DNA of 64,000 nucleotides. Origin: Alphaproteobacteria bacterium. Its GTDB lineage: Bacteria; Pseudomonadota; Alphaproteobacteria; Sphingomonadales; Sphingomonadaceae. Each line of letters opens with the position of its first letter. Position 1 is the stretch's first letter. Positions 57,461 through 64,000 of the stretch are shown in pieces. The notes under the pieces are model-generated. The model saw only the letters and a program-made list of their open reading frames with translations. It searched no databases and was not told the origin of the DNA. Both the position numbers and the translations under genes were made by a program. The DNA is taken from assembly GCA_005883305.1 (NCBI GenBank), contig VBAC01000001.1, forward strand, positions 1,984,001-2,048,000, written 5' to 3'.

Positions 57461-58213
57461 ATGACTTACTGTTTGGGCATGCTGCTCGACGCCGGCCTGA
57501 TCATGATCGCCGACACGCGCACCAATGCCGGAGTCGACGACATCTCCTCGTTCCGCAAGCTTCACTGCCTCGCCGACGGCCCCGACCGCTGCATCTACGC
57601 AGCGACGGCCGGCAATCTTTCGACCAGCCAGACGGTGATCAGCCTGCTGCGCCAGGGCATTCCGGCGGGCGAAGGCGAGGAGCTGGTGCGGACGATCGCC
57701 GAGCCCTCCAGCATGTTCCGCGCCGCGCAGCTGGTCGGCGAGGCGATGCAGCTCGCCAACCAGACGGTGGGCAAGGCGCTTTCCACGCTCAAGATCAGCG
57801 GCGCCGCCTCGCTCCTCCTGGGCGGCCGGATCGGCGATTCGCCGCCCTCGCTCTACCTGATCTACTCGGCCGGCAATTTCATCGAATGCAAGCCGGACAT
57901 GCCCTTCTTCCAGATCGGCGAGACCAAATACGGTCGGCCGATCCTCGACCGGATCATGCACCCCAACACATCGCTCGCCGAGGCGATGAAGATCGGCTTC
58001 CTCTCGTTCGACGCGGCGATCCGGTCCAACCTCGCCGTCGGCCGCCCGCTCGACGTGATGGTCATGCCCACCGCGCCCGAGGCGAAGGTGCTGACCCGGC
58101 GGATCGGCGACGAAGACGCCTATTTCGACCACCTTTCGGCAAGCTGGGGCGATCTGCTGTCCGACGCCGCGGCGATCATCCCCGATCCCCCCTTCATGGC
58201 CGACCTCGGCTAG
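57461..58213 (+). CDS. Anbu, proteasome-type ancestral beta subunit
   Basis: 250 aa. N-terminal MTYCLGMLLDAGLIMIADTR: Thr2 would be N-terminal after Met removal, with Asp18 (ADTRTNAG) and Lys33 (FRKLHC) as the catalytic set of proteasome subunits. Later LLLGGRIGDSPPSLYLIYSA is typical. GGAG precedes the start. Peptidase activity of the family is debated; genome context links it to the ligase/alpha-E/transglutaminase group. Confidence 0.94.
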   Translation: MTYCLGMLLDAGLIMIADTRTNAGVDDISSFRKLHCLADGPDRCIYAATAGNLSTSQTVISLLRQGIPAGEGEELVRTIAEPSSMFRAAQLVGEAMQLANQTVGKALSTLKISGAASLLLGGRIGDSPPSLYLIYSAGNFIECKPDMPFFQIGETKYGRPILDRIMHPNTSLAEAMKIGFLSFDAAIRSNLAVGRPLDVMVMPTAPEAKVLTRRIGDEDAYFDHLSASWGDLLSDAAAIIPDPPFMADLG

Positions 58214-58262
58214 GATCCGTACCCAATTGGAATCCGGCATCATCTTCTTCCACGTCATGCTG

Positions 58263-58326
58263 AACTTGTTTCAGGATCCAGCATCGAACCACTGGGCGGG
58301 TGGAGAGCTGGACCCTGAAACAAGTT
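58263..58326. repeat. Dispersed inverted repeat
   Basis: AACTTGTTTCAGG near 58263 and CCTGAAACAAGTT near 58314 form the arms, each followed or preceded by GGATCCAGC/GCTGGACC-type sequence. Sphingomonad-style intergenic palindrome. It fills most of the gap after Anbu. Confidence 0.8.
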
Positions 58327-58419
58327 GGCGTTTATCCCGCTTAGACATTTACGTCTAAATCTTGTATCAGAGTCCGGACGGGCAGGTGCGCTAAGTCAAA
58401 CTCAGTCTCCCCCATGTTT

Positions 58420-59334
58420 CTATTGGGGAGTGGGCGGATGAACGCCTTCCTTCTCATGTGTGCATTGCAGGGCGAAACTCCCGGGCTTCTTGGTGGAGTA
58501 GTCCAACCGGTGTCCATAGCCGACTCCGTAAATGTCGGTGTAAAAGATACGGAGGATCACAAAAAAGAGACGATCCTCCCCTTCGATCTCCTTGACCGGA
58601 AACGATCTGAAAATCGAACGACCCGGTTGCAGAATTTGCGGAGCGCCTCCGGGCTTGGGAAGGGACTTGGGGCGCGGCGGTTTCCCGCCATGTTGGGCGG
58701 CAGCGTGGAACGTGAGCACAGCCGGGGTCTTTCCATAGTTTTTCAGAGTTACGTTGAGGAACTCCCCTCCTCGCCTCGCCAGGATTTGTGGGCGGATTGG
58801 CGATTGCACGGGCTGGGAGAGTTCGATCTCCTTCACCCCCACATAGGCCCGCAATTCGTGCTTGGCCGTCTCCTGAGCGACAATGACGCCCTTCGCCGCC
58901 GCGTTCGCGTTGCGCTCGGCGATTTCCAAGGCCGTGTCGGCGTCCCTCGTCGCTTCCTGCGCCACCCGTACCGCAGCGCGAGTGTAATACAGGGTGGCAA
59001 ACAGGCCGAACGTTCCGATCATTCCCAGGACGAACGACCATTTCGCCCAAAAGGCGGCATCGAAAGCGGAGTCCGCAGCCTTCCATTGGGCGCAAAGATC
59101 GGACTTGCGATTATCCTCAGTGCGCTGGCAGTCTTGGGTTATTTCCGGGGGGTGGATCGGCTCGACGGATTCAACTCTACGGGGGACCTGCGGAGCGTCG
59201 CTCCGCACCGCCTCAGCGCGGTCTCCGACTTCGCTGGCAGCGTTGCCCTGCTGGTTCTGTCCTTCCTGCTTTGGAGCTGGACTGACCCCTAAGAGCGCCA
59301 GCGCGAGACTCGCTAGGATCAAGGCCCTGACCAT
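58420..59334 (-). CDS. Exported/membrane protein of unknown function
   Basis: 304 aa. Signal-like start (MVRALILASLALALLGVSPA), a polar linker, one more membrane segment (WAKWSFVLGMIGTFGLFATL), an Ala-rich coiled region (ARDADTALEIAERNANAAAK) and a beta-rich end (HELRAYVGVKEIELSQPVQS; NYGKTPAVLTFH). No family recognised. AT-richer than the flanks and next to an IS remnant, so probably acquired. Confidence 0.65.
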   Translation of the reverse strand: MVRALILASLALALLGVSPAPKQEGQNQQGNAASEVGDRAEAVRSDAPQVPRRVESVEPIHPPEITQDCQRTEDNRKSDLCAQWKAADSAFDAAFWAKWSFVLGMIGTFGLFATLYYTRAAVRVAQEATRDADTALEIAERNANAAAKGVIVAQETAKHELRAYVGVKEIELSQPVQSPIRPQILARRGGEFLNVTLKNYGKTPAVLTFHAAAQHGGKPPRPKSLPKPGGAPQILQPGRSIFRSFPVKEIEGEDRLFFVILRIFYTDIYGVGYGHRLDYSTKKPGSFALQCTHEKEGVHPPTPQ

Positions 59335-59450
59335 TAGGGCAGAGTGGTGTATAAGAGAGGGATGAGCAAGTTAGGTGAACGCTTCGACCGCCTTCTGGAA
59401 GCAATGGCGCATGGGGAAGCCCCTAGCGCACGAAAGAGTGCATGAGCCGA

Positions 59451-59626
59451 TCAAGCATCAGGTGAGGCTTGACGCATGTTCCAGCGATACTCGAACTCCA
59501 CGAGATACTTCGGAAGATGCTTCGCGCGCTGACGTGGATATGCGTTCCGTTGATCCCGCGCTTTAGCTGCGCCCAGAAGCCTTCAATCGCGTTGACGCCC
59601 GCCCCGCTTTGCTTGCTCTTCGGATC
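59451..59626 (-). pseudogene. IS1595/ISXO2-type transposase remnant
   Basis: The minus strand encodes SGAGVNAIEGFWAQLKRGIN, the DDE-N-terminal-end WALLKRG-type motif, then after a frameshift (two extra bases near 59530) AKHLPKYLVEFEYRWNMR and a stop. It is the C-terminal end only, cut at 59626 by a stop codon in frame. Not functional. Confidence 0.75.
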
Positions 59627-59634
59627 TTAAGCCG

Positions 59635-59991
59635 GTGACGGCGTTTGAGACGCTCCGGGAATATGGTCTCGGCTTTCCCGAGGCCGAGGAGGACTTCCCC
59701 TGGGGCCACACCGCGCTCAAGCTGCGCGGAAAGACCTTCGCCTGGCTCGACGAAAGCGACGGCACGTTCAGCCTGACGGTCAAGCTGCCGGTCAGCCGCG
59801 ACTTCGCCGAGACGTTCGATTTCGCGTCCCCCGCCGGCTACGGCCTCGGCCGCTCGGGCTGGATCAGCTGCCGCTTCGCCGCCGGCGAGGCGGTCGATCT
59901 CGACCTGATGAAACGCTGGTTCGCCGAGAGCTATCGCGCCGTCGCGCCGAAGAAGCTCGCCGCGCTGGTGCCGGATCAGGACGCTCCCTGA
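59635..59991 (+). CDS. MmcQ/YjbR-family protein
   Basis: 118 aa from GTG 59635 (MTAFETLREYGLGFPEAEED). Conserved FPWGHTALKLRGKTFAWLDE and the C-terminal SYRAVAPKKLAAL fit the CyaY-like YjbR family. DNA-binding or chaperone-like role unknown. Starts right after the IS remnant, so its promoter region may be partly IS-derived. Confidence 0.85.
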   Translation: MTAFETLREYGLGFPEAEEDFPWGHTALKLRGKTFAWLDESDGTFSLTVKLPVSRDFAETFDFASPAGYGLGRSGWISCRFAAGEAVDLDLMKRWFAESYRAVAPKKLAALVPDQDAP

Positions 59992-60052
59992 TTTGCGATT
60001 TTGGGCTTTTGCTCCTATGCCTAGGGGAATCCCCTAGGAATCAGGAATCTCC

Positions 60053-60259
60053 ATGTCCACCCATCACGAATTCTACCTGGAGCGCGCCGCCGAGGCGCGC
60101 CGCGACGCCGACGCAACCCAGCTCCAGAACGTTCGCGACCGCTGCCTGCGCGCGGCCGAGGCCTGGGAGCAGATGGCCGCGCGGGTCGAGCGGACCGGGC
60201 GGATGCGCGCCGAGACCGAGGCCAAGAAAGCCGCCGCCCTCGTCGCCGAGGCGCACTAA
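60053..60259 (+). CDS. Small helical hypothetical protein
   Basis: 68 aa (MSTHHEFYLERAAEARRDAD), a charged helix, no membrane part or known domain. Frequently seen type of small Ala/Arg-rich protein in sphingomonads. The region 60260-60499 following it holds no convincing gene. Confidence 0.6.
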   Translation: MSTHHEFYLERAAEARRDADATQLQNVRDRCLRAAEAWEQMAARVERTGRMRAETEAKKAAALVAEAH

Positions 60260-60499
60260 CGGCAGTTCCCGCTCAGCTTGAGCGCCACCCTTCCTGTGCC
60301 CCATCCACTCGAAGCCGCGGCGTACGCGGCGGCGGCTGAAACCCGGTAAGTAAGCTCCGCCTGGCGCGGCAAGGCTCTGCAAGACGCGCGCCGCGCGGGC
60401 GGCATCGCGAGCGCGTGAGCGGTCACCGCATTGGCCGGCCTGAAATTTCCGACACCCCGCGGTGACCCCGGGCAGCACTGAAATCGCCCTCGACGGGCC

Positions 60500-60531
60500 G
60501 GGAGCGGTTCCACAAATGTGGAACCGCTCCC
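60500..60531. terminator. Perfect 15-bp hairpin after the RTX gene
   Basis: Arm GGGAGCGGTTCCACA, two-base AA, then the exact complement. It lies 12 bases beyond the stop of the RTX gene at 60544 (minus strand). No T-run, so it may slow or protect the transcript end rather than end it alone. Could also serve the small gene on the other strand. Confidence 0.6.
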
Positions 60532-60543
60532 GCCGCCCTCCCG

Positions 60544-63500
60544 CTAGATTACGGTGAAGTCGCTGGCGATGATCGGCGGGTGGTTGACCACGTTGGCGAA
60601 CAGCACCGCCGCGCCTGCGCCGTTGCCGTCGGCATCGTAGAAGAGGTTGCCGGTCGTCGCATCGTAGATGATCCGATCGTCGGCGTCGTGCGCCGCGGCG
60701 CCAGCGAAGAATGCGTTGGCGTTGAGAGCGCCCATGCCGCCGATCGCGCTGAAGACGGCATCGTCCAGTGCGATCTTGTCGGTGCCGGAGAGGAAATCGC
60801 CGATCTGGTCGACATTGCCTCCGCCGAGAGCCGTTGTGAACGCGAAGGTATCTGCCCCGCCAAAGCCCTGGAGGAAGTCGGCTCCGCCGCCACCGTTCAG
60901 GATGTTGGCCCCGGCATTGCCATAGATGGTGTTGGCAAATTCGTTGCCTGTCAGATCGATCGCCGTCGTGCTTCCTTGAGAGGAGGTCGACAGAACTTCG
61001 ATCTCCTGGCTGGCGGCGAGAGTGTAGCTCGCCTTGGCGTAAACGACATCGGTCCCGCCGCCCGCGCTTTCCGCGACATAGTCCTCGGCGCCGTCGACGA
61101 CGTAGGTGTCGTTGCCGCCGAGGCCGATCAGGACGTCGGCCCCGCCATTGCCGTCGATGAAATTGGCCCCGGCACTACCGTAGATCGTCTGGCCGAATAT
61201 GTTGCCGACCAGAGACTGCGCCGCGGTCGATCCCTGGCTGTAGGCCGTGATGAGCTCGATCTCGGCCTGAATGTTCAGCTCGTAATCACCCTGGACAAAG
61301 AGAATGTCGGTGCCCTCGCCAACGAAGTCGTAGATCACATCGCTGGCATCATCGACGACATAGGTGTCGTTGCCGCCAAAGCCGACCAGGAGATCGCCGC
61401 CCCCGGCACCATCGAGATAATTGAGGCCGGCATTGCCGTAGAGTTCGTTGACGAACCCGTTGCCAGTGAGGTTGATTGCGTTGGTCGCCGATTGCGAGAT
61501 GGTCGAGAGTACTTCCACCTCCTGCCCGGCCCCCAGGGTGTAGCTGGACCTCGCCAGGACCACGTCGCGACCGCCGCCGCCGACGGCCTCCAAAACGATG
61601 TCGTCATTGCCATCGACGACAAAGGTATCGCTGCCGTTGAGCCCGATCAGCACATCAGCGCCGCCGCCGCCTTCGAGGAAATTCGCGCCGGCATTGCCGT
61701 AGATCGATTGATTGAGCGTATTTCCGACCAGGACCAGGGGCGTCGTGGCGGCCTGATCGGCGGCCGAGAGGATCTCGATCTCCGAGCCGCCCGCCAGCTC
61801 GTAGGACGATGTCGCGTAGACGATGTCCAGGCCACCGCCGGCAGCCTCGAGAGCGAGGTCGCCGGCATTGTCGACGAAGTAGCGGTCGTTGCCGCCGAAG
61901 CCGCGCATGACGTCGGCCCCGACACCACCGTCCAGCGTGTTAACGCCAGCATTTCCGTTGATCGTGTTCGCGAACTCATTGCCGGTCAAGTCGATCGCGG
62001 CCGTTCCGGCCTGGGGGTCGGCCGAAAGCTCTTCGATCGACGAGCCGGCTTCGAGCGCGAAGCTGACGCTCGCGTAGACCGTATCGTAGCCTTCGCCCGA
62101 ATTCTCCAAGGCCCGATCGCCCAACGTGTCGACGTAGAACGCATCGTCGCCAAGCCCGCCGGTCAGGACATCGGAGCCCGCGCCGCCGTCGAGCCTGTCG
62201 TTGCCGCCCGCGCCGTTCAGATGGTCGACGCCGCCCGTGGTGGTGATCACGTCGTTATTGTCGCCGGCGTTGAGCGTGATCCCTTGATTGCCGGTCGCGT
62301 TCAAAGTGACGTTGAGCGTGGCGCCCTCGCCGAAGACCACCAGCCCCGAATGGTTATAGCTGAAGGTGCCGCTGTGGAGGACGGGAGTCAGGCGGATGTA
62401 ATCGAAGTCATGCGCCGAGACCGAGCTGCCCGCATCCTGGAGCGTGACGAAGGTGTTCGGGCTGATCAGCAGGTAGCGCTGGCTGGTCGTGTCGATGACG
62501 ATCTCCACGCCGGTCAAGGTTTGGGTTCCGCTGGTGGTCGCGACGGTCCACGTCCCCGCGGCGTAGCTGAAGCCGGTGATGGTCGAGACGAGCGCGATAT
62601 CGATGCCCGCGCCTCCGTCGAGCAAATCGTCGCCCGTGCCGCCATCGAGGAAGTCCGCGCCCGCATTGCCGTGGAGCTGATCGTTCCCGGTGCCGCCGGT
62701 GAGGCTGTCGCCTTGTGCGCTGCCCCAGGCGCGGTCGTCGCCGCCCTGGCCGTCGAAGCTCAAGGGCCCGACAACGCCCCAATCGCCGACGAACGCCTCG
62801 TTCTCGTCGGTGCCGACGAAATTGTGGCTGCCATCGGTCGGGTAGATCTGGATCGGCCGCTCGGCGGCGTTGTTGGTGAACGTATTGCCGCTGACATAAT
62901 CGTCGAGGTCGATCGAATCGGGGCCCGACGGGAACAGGTTCAGAACGCCCGCATAGAGCCCGTCAAACGTGTTGTCGGTGATGTCGACGTGCGAGGTCTC
63001 GCTGTTGACCCCGTTGCCGAGGCCTGTGGCGGGGCCGCCGTCGCCCTGGAAGAGGTTGTCGTGGATCGAGCCGGTGGAGCCCGGGCCGGAGACGTAGGCG
63101 CCGATGACGAAGCCGGTGATGAGGTTGTGGCCGACGTCGAGGCCGGTCGTGGTCTGGGTCAGGATCGCCGAATTGTTGCCGTCGCCATTGGTTCCCACGC
63201 CCGAGCCGTCGAGGATCGAGTTGACCAGGCTGAGGCCGTTGCCGGCCACGTAGACGCCCGCGGGCCAGATCGAGCCGGGAACGTCGGCATCGCCGGTGAT
63301 CTTGACGCCGTCGATGGTCACGCCGTTGACGACGATGTTGACGCCCCCCGCGATGATCGTCTCCGCCCCGCGCGCGCCGTCGCCGGCCACGCCCGCATTG
63401 GCGCCCGAGATCGTCACGTCCTTGTTGACGAGGAGATCCTCGGCATAGGTGCCGGCCGTGACCAGGATCGTGTCGCCGTCCGAGGCCGCGTCGATCGCCG

Positions 63501-64000
63501 CCTGGATCGTGGTGAAGCCGCCCGAGCCCACGAGCAAAGTGTGGTTCGCGCCGCTCTGGACGATCTCGATCCCGGTGAGGGTGTCGACGCCGTCGCTCGA
63601 GGTGACGGTCCAGGTCGTGCCGTTCGCGACATAGGTCGCGCCGGCGCCGACGATCGCCGTGTCGATGCCCGAGCCGCCGTCGAGCTGGTCGTCGTCGCCG
63701 CCGCCCGTCAGAGTGTCGTCGCCGCCGCGGCCGAAGAGCAGATCGGCCCCGGCGCCGCCGTCGATCGAGTCGCTGTCGGTCGCGTTGGGGGCGGTCGGGC
63801 TGTTGTTGCCGTCGATATAGTCGGCCCCATCGGTGCCGGTGAACGTGTCGTTGCCCGATCCGCCGAGGATCACCGCGAAGTCGTTGGAATTGCCGGCCGG
63901 ATTGAGCGTGTCGATGGCCGCGCCCGCGTCGAAGGTGACGTCGGTGGTGAGGTTGCGGAAGCTGAATTCGTCGCCGACGTTGAAGAAGTCGTTGTCGGTG
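60544..64000 (-). CDS. RTX-type secreted protein D with beta-helix domain (5' end outside window)
   Basis: Frame is open from the right edge (64000) to the stop at 60544; the window shows about 1150 residues and lacks the N-terminus. Order: RTX-like GGSGNDTFTGTDGADYIDGN; a parallel beta-helix domain (TIQAAIDAASDGDTILVTAG, then NNSAILTQTTTGLDVGHNLI); RTX units; long YGNAGANFLEGGGGADVLIG units; end IIASDFTVI. The last five residues are shared with the RTX cluster at 45-53 kb. Beta-helix domains occur in polysaccharide lyases and adhesins. Exported type I protein. Confidence 0.85.
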   Translation of the reverse strand, partial: TDNDFFNVGDEFSFRNLTTDVTFDAGAAIDTLNPAGNSNDFAVILGGSGNDTFTGTDGADYIDGNNSPTAPNATDSDSIDGGAGADLLFGRGGDDTLTGGGDDDQLDGGSGIDTAIVGAGATYVANGTTWTVTSSDGVDTLTGIEIVQSGANHTLLVGSGGFTTIQAAIDAASDGDTILVTAGTYAEDLLVNKDVTISGANAGVAGDGARGAETIIAGGVNIVVNGVTIDGVKITGDADVPGSIWPAGVYVAGNGLSLVNSILDGSGVGTNGDGNNSAILTQTTTGLDVGHNLITGFVIGAYVSGPGSTGSIHDNLFQGDGGPATGLGNGVNSETSHVDITDNTFDGLYAGVLNLFPSGPDSIDLDDYVSGNTFTNNAAERPIQIYPTDGSHNFVGTDENEAFVGDWGVVGPLSFDGQGGDDRAWGSAQGDSLTGGTGNDQLHGNAGADFLDGGTGDDLLDGGAGIDIALVSTITGFSYAAGTWTVATTSGTQTLTGVEIVIDTTSQRYLLISPNTFVTLQDAGSSVSAHDFDYIRLTPVLHSGTFSYNHSGLVVFGEGATLNVTLNATGNQGITLNAGDNNDVITTTGGVDHLNGAGGNDRLDGGAGSDVLTGGLGDDAFYVDTLGDRALENSGEGYDTVYASVSFALEAGSSIEELSADPQAGTAAIDLTGNEFANTINGNAGVNTLDGGVGADVMRGFGGNDRYFVDNAGDLALEAAGGGLDIVYATSSYELAGGSEIEILSAADQAATTPLVLVGNTLNQSIYGNAGANFLEGGGGADVLIGLNGSDTFVVDGNDDIVLEAVGGGGRDVVLARSSYTLGAGQEVEVLSTISQSATNAINLTGNGFVNELYGNAGLNYLDGAGGGDLLVGFGGNDTYVVDDASDVIYDFVGEGTDILFVQGDYELNIQAEIELITAYSQGSTAAQSLVGNIFGQTIYGSAGANFIDGNGGADVLIGLGGNDTYVVDGAEDYVAESAGGGTDVVYAKASYTLAASQEIEVLSTSSQGSTTAIDLTGNEFANTIYGNAGANILNGGGGADFLQGFGGADTFAFTTALGGGNVDQIGDFLSGTDKIALDDAVFSAIGGMGALNANAFFAGAAAHDADDRIIYDATTGNLFYDADGNGAGAAVLFANVVNHPPIIASDFTVI

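Overview
The window is high-GC chromosomal DNA from an alphaproteobacterium, most likely a member of the Sphingomonadales. The evidence is the order and sequence of the ribosomal genes, a CtrA regulator with a TTAA-N7-TTAA box, RcnB-like and MmcQ/YjbR genes, and Sphingomonas-style intergenic palindromes. No rRNA, tRNA or CRISPR array was seen. Nothing was searched against a database, so all family names rest on motifs read by eye.

Layout. 1-13745 (minus): the str-S10-spc superoperon, rpsL-rpsG-fusA-tuf-rpsJ-rplCDWB-rpsS-rplV-rpsC-rplP-rpmC-rpsQ-rplNXE-rpsN-rpsH-rplF-rplR-rpsE (rpsE is cut by the window edge). It is driven from a clear promoter at 13920-13948. 14149-16937 (plus): a two-gene unit encoding an unfamiliar cysteine-rich repeat membrane protein and a small membrane protein. 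17146-21936: a TipA-like MerR regulator with its operator, a membrane protein, a sulfotransferase/aminotransferase pair, a small protein and a CDF cation exporter. 22070-29297: a polymorphic-toxin locus with a secreted Rhs/YD-repeat protein, its companion, a candidate immunity lipoprotein, and a displaced, frameshifted Rhs tip with its own candidate immunity protein. 29533-32101: PPK2 and an MgtC/DUF4010 membrane protein. 32365-36068: accessory DNA with a terminase-small-subunit-like gene, HicAB and a RAYT transposase with its REP palindromes. 36080-40839: a pdhC-DUF559-lpdA operon into which a HigBA-type toxin-antitoxin islet has been inserted at the 3' end of lpdA, leaving a displaced old lpdA end. 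40972-44942: stress protein, RcnB-like protein, fRMsr, ArfB, RluA-type pseudouridine synthase and ctrA. 45013-53645: three RTX/type-I-secreted proteins and the relic of another. 53756-58213: MAPEG protein and the Anbu cluster (ATP-grasp, alpha-E, transglutaminase, Anbu). 58263-60259: small accessory genes and a dead IS1595-type transposase. 60544-64000: a further RTX protein running off the right edge.

How the parts work together. The left third is housekeeping translation. The rest alternates conserved genes with mobile or surface functions. REP palindromes matching the local RAYT gene lie around it, at the end of the aminotransferase gene and inside the reading frame of lpdA. The Rhs locus and RTX proteins are probably exported adhesion or competition factors. 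The most unusual items are the six-cysteine repeat protein, the toxin-antitoxin islet that displaced the lpdA end, and the in-frame REP in lpdA.
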